Source of the DNA: Halorussus limi | GTDB lineage: Archaea; Halobacteriota; Halobacteria; Halobacteriales; Haladaptataceae | Assembly (NCBI RefSeq): GCF_023238205.1 | Contig: NZ_CP096659.1 | Location: 434,001 to 498,000 of the forward strand | Reading direction: 5' to 3' | DNA: 64,000 bases | Part shown: piece after piece, positions 55,529 through 63,875 of the stretch | Numbering within the stretch: position 1 is the stretch's first letter | Layout: every line of letters begins with the position of its first letter | The notes under the pieces: generated by a model | What the model was told of the DNA's origin: nothing | Seen by the model: the letters and a program-made list of their open reading frames with translations, nothing else | The model's database searches: none | Program-made: the position numbers and the translations under genes

Positions 55529-56242
55529 TCACTCATCGCCGGTCGTAAATATGTGACAGTAGGAGTGGTCGTAGCCGTAGCCAAAGGATTCCTCCCCGTC
55601 GTTGGCGGTACTCTTCCAGGTGATTACCGTTTCTCCTTCGAAGTGAAAGACGTTCGAGACACGTTTGGCGACATCCCACGCCAAGGGAGTCACCCGTCCT
55701 TCAAATTTCATATTTGTAACATCAACGATGACGGTCGCATTGGACGTTAGTACTGATTCGAGACGAGTGAACGCAGTTTCGAGGTCGTCGAGGTACTCCT
55801 TGTACGTACTTTCTCCGCTGTAATTCTGCAAGGGATTGCGGTGATCTGACTGCACCATAAATGGCGGTGAGGTGTAACAACAGTCGCAGGCCGGGAACCA
55901 CGAAGGGTCTAATTCGAGAACGTCTCCTTGACGAACGTTGTCAGAATGTTGGATTTGTTCCTTAATATAGGAGGCGCGTTCGGGTTCGTACTCAAGACCA
56001 TACGGAATTCGGTCTAATTGCTCTGCAACCGTGAGAGTCGTTCCGTATCCGGCGAAAATATCGAGGACTCGATCTCCGGGGCTGGAATACTCCGTTAAAA
56101 ACTCCTCAACAAGAGCCTCTGGAGCACGAATCTCGTTAGTGTGACCCGTCGGTAACTCCTTCTCATGTGTGTATTCAAACGAGCGAAAAGTTTTCATACT
56201 CTGTCCAATTCGTTGATCAATCGTTAAAGTTCCGGATCTCAT
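55529..56242 (-). CDS. Orphan DNA methyltransferase (TSPPF type)
   Basis: A 237-residue SAM-dependent methylase. Motif X/I is VLDIFAGYGTTL (59-70) with YGLEYEPE (81-88), followed by motif IV CYTSPPF (122-128). The order X-I-IV with no space for a target-recognition domain between I and IV suggests the gamma-like order. TSPPF-type motif IV is common in N4-cytosine or N6-adenine methylases, so target base is undecided. No restriction partner is present. The first ATG at 56242 has a TATA-like box near 56271-56278; ATG 56197 is an alternative. Confidence 0.78.
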   Translation of the reverse strand: MRSGTLTIDQRIGQSMKTFRSFEYTHEKELPTGHTNEIRAPEALVEEFLTEYSSPGDRVLDIFAGYGTTLTVAEQLDRIPYGLEYEPERASYIKEQIQHSDNVRQGDVLELDPSWFPACDCCYTSPPFMVQSDHRNPLQNYSGESTYKEYLDDLETAFTRLESVLTSNATVIVDVTNMKFEGRVTPLAWDVAKRVSNVFHFEGETVITWKSTANDGEESFGYGYDHSYCHIFTTGDE

Positions 56243-56389
56243 TCTACTCTGCTGACCAATAATCGGTCTGGACTAAATCCGATTCCAGAACTCAGAGTAA
56301 TTGTGGACTATGTACCATCTATTCAGTACGTGCTCAAGGCAGATGTTTGTCAGTTTTGGTGGCGGGCCTGAGAAGTATTTAGCGGTGTC

Positions 56390-56409
56390 GACGAGCGAAA
56401 GCGCTCGTC
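56390..56409 (+). repeat. Perfect hairpin at the right end of the element
   Basis: GACGAGCG (56390-56397) and CGCTCGTC (56402-56409) pair exactly around a four-base loop, four bases before the repeated mptA end. It may be an end structure or a terminator. Confidence 0.5.
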
Positions 56410-56413
56410 TTCT

Positions 56414-56481
56414 ACCAGCACAACGCCCACGCCGAGCGCGTGGCCGAGGTCGGGTCGCTCCGCGAAGAGCTCGACAAGTAA
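56414..56481 (+). pseudogene. Stranded ancestral 3' end of mptA
   Basis: It matches the last 68 bases of mptA (55012-55079) at 62 positions, 46 of them in a perfect block, and keeps the stop codon. Three of the six differences are synonymous and the other three change one codon (Gly to Lys). It has no start and no upstream mptA sequence, so it cannot be a gene by itself. It is best read as the displaced native end of mptA. Confidence 0.75.
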
Positions 56482-56563
56482 CGCCTCTCTGAAGACGTTC
56501 TCCGCTGACTCCGCCCGCACGGAGAATTTCGAGCGCACTGCGGGACGTCGTTCGTCGCTCTCC

Positions 56564-57208
56564 CTACGCGACGCTCCCAAGTATCGCGAGGACGACCACG
56601 AGACCGCCCCAGAAGATGAGCAGTCCGACGACGGCTAGATACGCCTTCTCGAGCACGCCGTCCGCCGCCCGCCACCGCCGGACGACGAGGTTGCCGCTCT
56701 CACCAGTGCCGTCGGCGACTCGCGCTGGTTCGGGTCCGGGCGAGTTATCGGATTTCGACTCCACGTCCACGCTCGGGTCGCCCGCTACGTCGTATCCTTC
56801 ACTGCGGCATCGCGACTCGAACCGTCTCGTCGCCGCGTCGACGCTGTCCGTGTGAACCGGGAGCGCCAGCGTCGTGGTCTCGCCGGTGTCTCGGTCCACT
56901 ACCTCGCCACTGACCCGCAGGACGGTGTCGCTCCGGTCGTCCGACCTTCCGCCGCTGCGTCCGGCGCTGTAACTCATCGCGCCGCCGACGAGGACGAGCA
57001 GGAACCCGAATCCGATGGTCGGCGCTTTCGCCGGGTTCGGCGTAGTGACTTCCGCCGACGACTCTATCCCCGAACAGTATCCGTCCCCCGAGACCGCTCG
57101 CTCGCCCTCCACGCACCCCTCGACGGTGTTCGTCTGAGTCGATGGCATGGCGAGTCCGGCGAGAACGACGACCAGACCCACGAGAACCACGACCGATGTG
57201 CCTTTCAT
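56564..57208 (-). CDS. Membrane protein with three hydrophobic segments, unknown function
   Basis: From MKGTSVVVL, a 214-residue protein with an N-terminal helix (about 5-22), a region with two cysteines (CVEGE, YCSG), a second helix (about 64-80), a soluble part of about 100 residues and a C-terminal helix (about 190-212). No family recognised. It lies next to the remnant mptA end on the other strand. Confidence 0.6.
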   Translation of the reverse strand: MKGTSVVVLVGLVVVLAGLAMPSTQTNTVEGCVEGERAVSGDGYCSGIESSAEVTTPNPAKAPTIGFGFLLVLVGGAMSYSAGRSGGRSDDRSDTVLRVSGEVVDRDTGETTTLALPVHTDSVDAATRRFESRCRSEGYDVAGDPSVDVESKSDNSPGPEPARVADGTGESGNLVVRRWRAADGVLEKAYLAVVGLLIFWGGLVVVLAILGSVA

Positions 57209-57382
57209 GGTTCGTCTTCCCCGAACATCGCACACCCGGTACATATCCGTTTCTGATGCGGAGAATCGCTACCTCCCCATACTCACGTTTTCTCCGCTCC
57301 CGCCCCGTCTCGCCGCTACCGTGCCCAGTACTCCCACACACTCATACGCCTCGACGCCCTATCGAAGGCGAGTGAGACGCCA

Positions 57383-57589
57383 ATGAGTGTCACAGGTCTC
57401 TGTCAAATCTGCGAGCAGAACGAAGCCGAACACTCCTGCCCCAACTGCGGGACCCTCGCGTGTGAGGACCACTGGGACGAGACGCGGGGTCTCTGCGCGC
57501 AGTGCGCCGCGACCGTCGAACGGGGCGGCCCCGACGAGGGCGCGGTAAGCCCCGACGACCTCGACGACGACGAAGTGATGCGGTTCTGA
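57383..57589 (+). CDS. HIT-like zinc-finger micro-protein
   Basis: A 68-residue protein with CQICEQNEAEHSCPNCGTLA, then CEDHWDETRGLCAQC and an acidic tail. Eight cysteine/histidine ligands suggest two zinc sites of the HIT or B-box type. Such proteins usually mediate protein contacts. It ends 18 bases before pyrF on the opposite strand. Confidence 0.8.
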   Translation: MSVTGLCQICEQNEAEHSCPNCGTLACEDHWDETRGLCAQCAATVERGGPDEGAVSPDDLDDDEVMRF

Positions 57590-57607
57590 GTCGCGCGACG
57601 GCCGCCG

Positions 57608-58525
57608 TCACTCCCGGTGGCGGTTCAGTTGACGGGCGAGTCGGCGGGCCGACTGGCCCGCCGCCGCGGCGTGGTCGTCCCGCCCGGGCGTCCGACTGCG
57701 ACCGGCGGTCTCGCCCGCGTAGAGGACTTCTCGGGTGGCTTCGACCAGTCCGACGGCTTCGTTCGCGCCGCCGTCGGGCGCGACGTGCGCCGCGACTTCG
57801 GGGTCGTTGCGAGCGCCGCCGACCGCGAGGAACGGCAGGTCGGGCGCGCGCTCCCGGAGTCGCTGGAGGTCGTCGCTCGACCCGCCGACCAGCAGGCCCA
57901 CGTCGGCACGCGCGTCGGCGGCCCACGACGCCGCGAGGTCTGCGACGCCGTCGGCCAGCGTCGGCTCTTCGGCGTCAGATTCCCCGTCGCTCTCGTCGTC
58001 GCCCTCGTCTCCGGCGTCGCCGAAGTCTTTCTCACCGGTGGCGCAGGCTTGCCCCTCGTTTTCCCCGGTCGCAATCCGCTGGTCCTGCAGGTCCGCCGCG
58101 CCCGGGTTTGGCGTCCGGCAGGTCACGAAGACCCCGAGGTCCGAGTCGAACGCGGGCCGGAGGGCGGCGCGGCCGAGATACGGCGAGACCGTCACGGCGT
58201 CCACCCGGTCGAGGAGGTCGGCGCTCGGGTCGGGCAGGTCGGCGTACTTGCCGTCGAGGACGACCGGGACGCCCCGGCCCCGAGCGTAGGCGACGGTCTC
58301 GGCCAGCGCGGTCCACCCCTCCGCGTCGGCGTAGTACGCCGGGTTGACGGTGTAGGCGGCGACACTGTCGTGGGTCGCGTCCACGATTCGGCGCGTGAAC
58401 GCCCGCCGGGGGTAGTCGTACTCCCGGCAGTCGTCGGGAAGCCGCGAGCGGTCGGGGTTCAGGCCCACCGCCAGCAGGCCCTCCGTCCGCCGGGTTCGCT
58501 CGCGGAGGCGGTCGAAGACGGTCAT
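57608..58525 (-). CDS. pyrF: Orotidine 5'-phosphate decarboxylase
   Basis: A 305-residue enzyme for the last step of UMP synthesis. The catalytic array is D91, K93 and D96 in VVLDGKYADLP. GLNPDRSRLP near 21-30 and AVGGARNDPEVAAHV near 242-256 are the phosphate sites. An acidic, poorly conserved insert lies at about 155-195. The sequence layout is of the longer (type 2) family. It is divergent from the HAD gene. Confidence 0.93.
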   Translation of the reverse strand: MTVFDRLRERTRRTEGLLAVGLNPDRSRLPDDCREYDYPRRAFTRRIVDATHDSVAAYTVNPAYYADAEGWTALAETVAYARGRGVPVVLDGKYADLPDPSADLLDRVDAVTVSPYLGRAALRPAFDSDLGVFVTCRTPNPGAADLQDQRIATGENEGQACATGEKDFGDAGDEGDDESDGESDAEEPTLADGVADLAASWAADARADVGLLVGGSSDDLQRLRERAPDLPFLAVGGARNDPEVAAHVAPDGGANEAVGLVEATREVLYAGETAGRSRTPGRDDHAAAAGQSARRLARQLNRHRE

Positions 58526-58662
58526 ACCGGGGGTTGCCGCGGGTCCGACAAGGCTCTTGCCTTCGGCAGGTTCCGGGTCGTCGGGCGCGTCGGCGTCGCG
58601 GAACGGCGGTAGATTCGGTCGCTCCCGTAGCTCTCAAGGGGGAGTCCCGAGTAGGCCACGCC

Positions 58663-59319
58663 ATGACTCTCTCCGCCGTCGTCTTCGACTTCGACTACAC
58701 GCTGACGGTACCCGACCGGCCCCGACAGGCCGTGCTGGACGACGCCACTGAGGAGGTCAGCGCCCCCGACCTATCCCGCGAGGAATATCTCGAAGCTCAC
58801 TCCCGGCACCTCGATAGCCCCGACCGAGTGCCCATCTTCGCCGACATCCTCCCCGAGGGCGACGACACCGACCCCGAGGAGTTGGCCGCGGCCTACCGCG
58901 AGAAGGTCGCCGACTCGCTGGTGTCGGTCGACGGCGTGGCGGGTCTGCTCGCGGACCTCCGGGAGGAGTACGCGCTCGGCTTGCTCACGAACGGGCCGAC
59001 CGACGCCCAGCAGAGCAAACTCGACCGCTTCGACTGGGTGGACAACTTCGACGCGGTCGTCATCACGGGCGACCTCGACGCCGGAAAGCCCGACGAGCGC
59101 GCCTTCGAGGCCGTCCTCGCGGACCTCGGCGTCGAATCCGAGGACGCGGTCTACGTCGGCGACGACCCCGAGGCCGACGTAGAGGGCGCGAAAAACGCCG
59201 GCATGTACGCGGTGCAAGTCGTCTTCGACGACGGTCCCGACCCGCATCCCGACGCCGACGCCCACGTCTCGCGCGACGCGCTGGCGACCGAGTTGCCGGA
59301 GGTACTGAAGACCCTATAA
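58663..59319 (+). CDS. HAD-family hydrolase
   Basis: A 218-residue phosphatase-like protein from MTLSAVVFDFDYTLT. The catalytic Asp pair is FDFDYTL (8-14), the second motif is LLTNGPTD (about 106-113), Lys is in DAGKPDERAF and the metal Asp pair in YVGDDPEADVEGAKNAGM. The helical cap lies between 15 and 95. Substrate unknown, with phosphoglycolate-like substrates possible. Its end overlaps the downstream convergent gene by six bases. Confidence 0.92.
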   Translation: MTLSAVVFDFDYTLTVPDRPRQAVLDDATEEVSAPDLSREEYLEAHSRHLDSPDRVPIFADILPEGDDTDPEELAAAYREKVADSLVSVDGVAGLLADLREEYALGLLTNGPTDAQQSKLDRFDWVDNFDAVVITGDLDAGKPDERAFEAVLADLGVESEDAVYVGDDPEADVEGAKNAGMYAVQVVFDDGPDPHPDADAHVSRDALATELPEVLKTL

Positions 59320-59697
59320 CACCGAAACGAACACGTCGGTCGCGCGCTTGACCGCCGCGCCGTCCTCCACGAAGACGAGCGTTCGCGGCGGTCGAACCGC
59401 CTTCGGACGGACCCGGAGGTCGGCCTCCTCGGCGGCCTCGGCCGCGGCGTCCACGCGCTCGCGGAACTCGACGCGGACCCGGTCCTCTTGGACGTAGACT
59501 GCCGCGAGGATGGAGTCGTCGGCCGCGCCATCCCCGACGGCGACTTCGTACGCCAGTTCGCCGTCGGCCGACGGTTCCACGTCGGGTTCGGCGTTGACGA
59601 CTTCGAGGGCGTCGAGTCCGGAGTCCTCGCGACTCGACACCTCGGAGGAGAGCAGTTGCGCGATGCGTTTGCCGTCGGTGGTTCGGTCCTCGACCAT
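59314..59697 (-). CDS. Haloarchaeal conserved protein (DUF7993 type)
   Basis: A 127-residue acidic protein with strands and helices (ALEVVNAEPDVEPSADGELA; ILAAVYVQEDRVRVEFRERV; TLVFVEDGAAVKRATDVFVS). No motif is recognised beyond a general alpha/beta fold. Family name from memory. It overlaps the HAD gene end by six bases on the other strand. Confidence 0.55.
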   Translation of the reverse strand: MVEDRTTDGKRIAQLLSSEVSSREDSGLDALEVVNAEPDVEPSADGELAYEVAVGDGAADDSILAAVYVQEDRVRVEFRERVDAAAEAAEEADLRVRPKAVRPPRTLVFVEDGAAVKRATDVFVSVL

Positions 59698-59851
59698 GCC
59701 CGGAGAGTCGGACCGCGGGCGAATCAGCCTTCGGCTTTCGGTCGCGTCGGCGCGGCGACGGCCCGGACGGGGCGCGCTCGATGCGACGGACCACCCGGTG
59801 AGATGAAGTGGCGGAGCGAACGGGCCGAACTTCGAAATCGGACTCGCGCGC

Positions 59852-60301
59852 CTACTCGCCTTTCAGTTCCTCGCGGGCCTCGGCGGCCTCCGCGCTGGCG
59901 TCCACGCCGCGCCGCCGGGCGTAGACCACCGCGGCGGCCTCGATGGTCACGCCGAGGCGACCCTGCAGGTCGTTGATTTCGGCCACCGCGGTCTGCTTGT
60001 CGGTCCCGGCCGAGACCACCTTGTCGAGCAGTTTCTCGAAGGTGGACTGCTCCTGCAGGATGGACTCGTCGGGGACGAACTCCTCGGGAATCTCGGCCTC
60101 GCTCGGGTCGAACTCGGCGACGACTTCGCCGTCCTCCCGGGCGAGCAGGCCCTGTCCGGTCGCTACGTCCACGAGTCGCTCGGCTTGGTCGGGCGAGAAC
60201 CAGTCGCGGTCCAGCGACAGCGCGACGACGAACTCGCTCTCGGGCATCGACTCGCGGCCCTTCTGCTGGAACGGAGCGGCGACTGCACTTCGGAGGCTCA
60301 T
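59852..60301 (-). CDS. DUF2240-family protein
   Basis: A 149-residue protein that begins MSLRSAVAAPFQQKGRES. The sequence matches what I know of the archaeal DUF2240 family: VVALSLDRDWFSPDQAERLV, LREDGEVVAEFDPSE-like residues (ARED GEVVAEF), then LLDKVVSAGTDKQTAVAEIN and a helical end. A helix-turn-helix-like character is seen in the middle. Function unknown. Confidence 0.75.
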   Translation of the reverse strand: MSLRSAVAAPFQQKGRESMPESEFVVALSLDRDWFSPDQAERLVDVATGQGLLAREDGEVVAEFDPSEAEIPEEFVPDESILQEQSTFEKLLDKVVSAGTDKQTAVAEINDLQGRLGVTIEAAAVVYARRRGVDASAEAAEAREELKGE

Positions 60302-60530
60302 CGGTCTGAATCGGGGCGGTAATCTGGGTAAAGGTGGCGGTTCTGCGGCGGAGAAGTGTCGGGAAAATTATAGACGAATTGGAGTATCTCGAGGTCGTGC
60401 CGTTTCAGAAAGCCCCGGTCGGCCGCAGTCGCTGGTCGACAGTACCGCATTTACTCTGGAGTATTCGACGCATCATGATTTCTAACTGGCCAATATTTTA
60501 ATGAGGTATTGATATCCATTGTTGGATACG

Positions 60531-60758
60531 ATGTCAGAATCAAATGAAACAGAATCTGTCAGTGAGCTTAAGCCGACCCATTCCGCCATTAGCCGAGTCC
60601 TTAACTTGTCCATCTTCTTCATCGGTATTGGAGTCTACTCGGTGGTAGGATTCGGGTTAGAACGGGTTGCGTTGTTCGCACCGCTTCAGATAACGTATTT
60701 TGTCGTCGGTGCTGTTGTCGGTGTTGTCGGTCTCCTACTGTGGCTTTTGACGCGATAA
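60531..60758 (+). CDS. Small two-TM membrane protein
   Basis: From MSESNETESV, a 75-residue protein: a polar N-terminus (1-22) and two strong helices (about 27-47 and 54-74). No family recognised. It sits in an AT-rich stretch upstream of the CARF-like gene and may be accessory DNA. Confidence 0.55.
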   Translation: MSESNETESVSELKPTHSAISRVLNLSIFFIGIGVYSVVGFGLERVALFAPLQITYFVVGAVVGVVGLLLWLLTR

Positions 60759-61112
60759 CCTAAATCTGTATCCCGACCGCCCTCTATCCATTCCTACCCG
60801 ACATGTTTCATATGATAGATTACAGCTCTCAATAGATAGCTACCGACTTCGAGACCTGAACTCAAATCTCCCTTTGATTTTGACACTACGATATAATACG
60901 TCTGAAATACGGCATATTACCCCGCTTCTCAACTTTGGTTAGCACCGGAATGACGCTTGTGCCCGAGAGTCCTTGTCTGTCAAACGATTAAGCCGATAGC
61001 CTTTATCGGTTCTTGTGAAGTCCATGACGGCGAAGGGGCAAGCAAGAACGATGTGTAATTGAACCGTACGCCACTTGAGGGGATTAATAAACGTCCCTGC
61101 TAAGTACAGCAT
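60759..61112. other. AT-rich intergenic region upstream of CARF-like gene
   Basis: It holds TATTAATAAAC-type promoter bases (about 61083-61090, ATTAATAA) 28 bases before the next ATG, so that gene is probably leaderless. A dyad, CCGATA (about 60990-60995) and TATCGG (about 61002-61007), forms a small hairpin. No ORF is supported. Confidence 0.45.
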
Positions 61113-62000
61113 ATGCAGACCCACATCGTCCCGGTCGGATTCGACTACGACCGGCTCATCGCGCCGCTCGTGCGCGACCAGTTGGACGTGGACCGCGTCA
61201 TCCTGCTGGAGGGCGCGGTCGGGAGCGAGGCCAACGTCGAGTACTCCCGGAACCTCTCCCAGAGGTTGGAGCAGGACTTCCGGAACCTGCTCGGGGCGAC
61301 CACCGAGCGCGTCGTGGTCGCGGACGTGTACGACTACGACGCCGCCTTCGAGCAGGCCTACGACCTCATCAACGCCGAACTGGACGAAGGCCGGGAAGTC
61401 TGGGTCAACATCTCCGCGATGCCCCGGACCGTCAGCTTCGCGTTCGCCACCGCGGCCCACTCCGTGATGGTCGAACGCGAGGAGGACCGCGAGAAGATTC
61501 ACACCTACTACACCGCCCCGGAGAAGTACCTCGAAACCGAACTCGCCGAGGAGCTTCGCCGTCAGATGGACCTGCTCGAGGACCTCTCCGGAGAGGTCGA
61601 GGACGACCGCATCGAGGAGCGACTCGGGAGCGCCCGCGACCTGCTCTCGGAGTTCGACGAGCGCGGCACCACCATCGGCGCGAAGGAAATCGACGGCGAC
61701 CACATCGTGGAACTCCCCGTCGCGCTGTTCTCGAACGTCAAGCCCTTCGAGGAGGTCATCCTGTTCAAACTCGGCGAGGAGGGCGAGTTCGAGTCGGTCT
61801 CGGAACTCGCGGAAGCCCTCGCTCGCGAACTGAACGAGGAGTACACCGACAGCTTCCGGTCGAAGGTCATCTACAACGTCGATAGGTTGGGACCGGGCGG
61901 CAAGGGGTACATCGAGCAGGAGGAACACGGGAAGTCCTACCGAACGCGCCTGTCGAGAATCGGAGAGCTGTGGGTCCGAGCGCACGCAAACGGCGATTGA
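61113..62000 (+). CDS. CARF-like sensor with C-terminal HTH (DUF6293/HFX_2341 type)
   Basis: A 295-residue protein. The N-terminal 130 residues form a Rossmann-like CARF-type domain: MQTHIVPVGFDYDRLIAPLV, then VWVNISAMPRTVSFAFATAA, which corresponds to the conserved CARF N-x-T/S-G-G-T-K/R strand-helix. A helical part (140-200) leads to a winged helix (about 215-290; PVALFSNVKPFEEVILF). CARF proteins sense nucleotide second messengers. This family is a stand-alone regulator, and no CRISPR locus is seen in the window. Confidence 0.75.
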   Translation: MQTHIVPVGFDYDRLIAPLVRDQLDVDRVILLEGAVGSEANVEYSRNLSQRLEQDFRNLLGATTERVVVADVYDYDAAFEQAYDLINAELDEGREVWVNISAMPRTVSFAFATAAHSVMVEREEDREKIHTYYTAPEKYLETELAEELRRQMDLLEDLSGEVEDDRIEERLGSARDLLSEFDERGTTIGAKEIDGDHIVELPVALFSNVKPFEEVILFKLGEEGEFESVSELAEALARELNEEYTDSFRSKVIYNVDRLGPGGKGYIEQEEHGKSYRTRLSRIGELWVRAHANGD

Positions 62001-62019
62001 TTGGTGACTCCGCTTGTCT

Positions 62020-63012
62020 TCATTCGTCCGGCGTCAATGATTCCCACTTGTGTTTCGGCGTATAGTACCGTTTGAGCCAGTCCGCAAGTCCGTCAAGTCC
62101 GGGGAACAGAACTCGCTCAGTGATGTTTGCTTGGTCTAAATAATCCCGGATCTGTGGTTTCAAATCAGCTGGGATGATTATTTTGTCCCCGACTCCGGGA
62201 TTGTCCTCAAGCCACTCATCTAACTTCGCGTTCGGACTTGGCATCACTGAGAAGAGTGCAGATTGATTAATTATTCGTTCGTCAAGGGACGGCGGTTCGA
62301 AAAAGAGAGCGAAGTGCCCCAGTTCATCGAATTCTCTAAGTGAATCCTGAACGCTCGGGAAGGAGATTGACTCCGGATCGACCGTAAATTGTTTTTCCCA
62401 CTCCCTCCGCTTCTCCTCCATCGATTTAGACTTCCGAATCTCGGGTTCCATCTCTCGTCTAATATCACGGACTCTTTCTTTCTCCTCAACGATTGACGGG
62501 ACTGCCCCGTCCAACATATCTACCGTGAAGATGCTCGATTGCTCCTCTTTGAGAACGTGAGACAGCACGTCCGGAAGTTGCTCGTGAGCCTTTCTCTGAT
62601 TTACTCGCCAGATGACTCCTTCTGAATCGAATTTCTCTGTATTCTCCGTTGTGAAGTGTGCAGCGACGAGAGGCGAGAACGTCCAATCGAGTAACCGTGT
62701 TGGAAGCCCGTGGTGTTGTGCTACCGAAAGGAGGTGCCATACAGACTGAGTTGGAACATCCTGATACGCGTACTTGCTGAAATTCCGGAGCAGGTGGCTT
62801 TCGATATTCTCGTACTTCTCGACTGGAGGAGTGTCCGCATCCTCGTCCTGTTCCTCGATGAGTCGAATCAGCGAGGTCCGGAGGTCGTACTCGACGTCCG
62901 ACTGGCCTCGGAAGACGTACGGCGAACGATACCGCCCGAGGTCCTCGTTCTGCTCGTCTTCGAAGAGGAGCGACTGGAGGTGCTCCCAGCTTCTGACCCG
63001 AATCTCGTTCAT
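62020..63012 (-). CDS. FRG-domain protein
   Basis: A 330-residue protein with an FRG domain near its start: YVFRGQSDVEYDLRTSLIRL (about 31-50), then QHHGLPTRLLDWTFSPLVAA (about 97-116). The rest (about 130-330) is helical without a known family. FRG (PF08867) domains occur in toxin-like and defence-associated proteins. It is convergent with the CARF-like gene, 20 bases between stops. Base composition is lower in GC than the neighbours. Confidence 0.8.
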   Translation of the reverse strand: MNEIRVRSWEHLQSLLFEDEQNEDLGRYRSPYVFRGQSDVEYDLRTSLIRLIEEQDEDADTPPVEKYENIESHLLRNFSKYAYQDVPTQSVWHLLSVAQHHGLPTRLLDWTFSPLVAAHFTTENTEKFDSEGVIWRVNQRKAHEQLPDVLSHVLKEEQSSIFTVDMLDGAVPSIVEEKERVRDIRREMEPEIRKSKSMEEKRREWEKQFTVDPESISFPSVQDSLREFDELGHFALFFEPPSLDERIINQSALFSVMPSPNAKLDEWLEDNPGVGDKIIIPADLKPQIRDYLDQANITERVLFPGLDGLADWLKRYYTPKHKWESLTPDE

Positions 63013-63052
63013 ACCGCTTCCCTCTCAGGTCTGCCACTTCAGCGTTCCGCGC

Positions 63053-63760
63053 CTACGTTCTCGCTTCCAACTTCTTCACCCGCGTCGCCAGCGCGAGAAA
63101 CGTCGCTGCGACGGTTATCACGACCGCTCCGGCCGCCGCGATTTCGTGGGTCGGCGAGGGGTGGGAGAACCCCTCGACCAGCGCCTCCTGACCGGGCAGC
63201 GCGGTGTGGTGGGGTGTACCGACGACGGGGAGGAAGTAGTCCACCACGTCGTTGAACCCGTACCAGACCACCGCGACCAGCACCGCGCCGACCGGGAAGT
63301 CGCTGTACCGATGAATCAGGAACGCCTCGGCGACCATGCCGAGGTGGCTCCAGAACAGGAAGTTGTACATCAGCACCGAGTTGTACGAGAAGCCCTCCAT
63401 GAACGCCAACAGGGTGAACGGCGTCCAGAGACCGAGTTTGAGACAGCCGAAGAAGGCCAAGGCGTTGACGACCTCGGAGTTGCGACCGAGTTTCCAGAGC
63501 GCGAGACTGGCCGCGATGAATAGCGTGGCAATCGGGCTGTCGGGGACGAACGGCCACATCACCGGCGGTTCGACCGCGAACTGCCACGTTATCAGCGGGT
63601 CCGAGAGCGGGAGCGGATGGAAGCCGTAGTACCAGAAGCCGAACGCGGTCCCGGCGAGATTGACTGCGACGATGACCCACGCGAACCGAAGCGCGAAGTC
63701 CTCCAGCGACTCCGGGAGGGGCGCGAGATACCGCGGCAGGTCGGCGCGGTCCGGAAGCAT
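63053..63760 (-). CDS. DUF1405-family membrane protein
   Basis: A 235-residue integral membrane protein with about six helices. The pattern FRG-free, with FWYYGFHPLPLSDPLITWQF, LWTPFTLLAFMEGFSYN and LMYNFLFWSHLGMVAEAFLI, matches the archaeal/bacillar DUF1405 family. No function is known. It is divergent from pdxS. Confidence 0.85.
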   Translation of the reverse strand: MLPDRADLPRYLAPLPESLEDFALRFAWVIVAVNLAGTAFGFWYYGFHPLPLSDPLITWQFAVEPPVMWPFVPDSPIATLFIAASLALWKLGRNSEVVNALAFFGCLKLGLWTPFTLLAFMEGFSYNSVLMYNFLFWSHLGMVAEAFLIHRYSDFPVGAVLVAVVWYGFNDVVDYFLPVVGTPHHTALPGQEALVEGFSHPSPTHEIAAAGAVVITVAATFLALATRVKKLEART

Positions 63761-63875
63761 ACCCGAGTCGTCTCACGTCCGGCGCAAAGCTTTGGCGGTC
63801 TCGGGCGCTCTGAAGTCCCGGCAGGCGACAGTGGCAATCGGTAGCCATTAACCGTTCGCGTCGCAACCAACCCGC

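Larger units (their letters stand above)
55058..56413. mobile_element. Inserted AT-rich element carrying a DNA methyltransferase
   Basis: This 1356-base region lies between the two mptA-end repeats. It is visibly richer in A and T than mptA. It supplies the new last codons of mptA and its terminator-like hairpin. It encodes one intact gene, a methyltransferase on the minus strand. No integrase or transposase is visible, so it is either a remnant or a small non-autonomous element moved in trans. Boundaries are the ends of the 46-base match. Confidence 0.75.
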
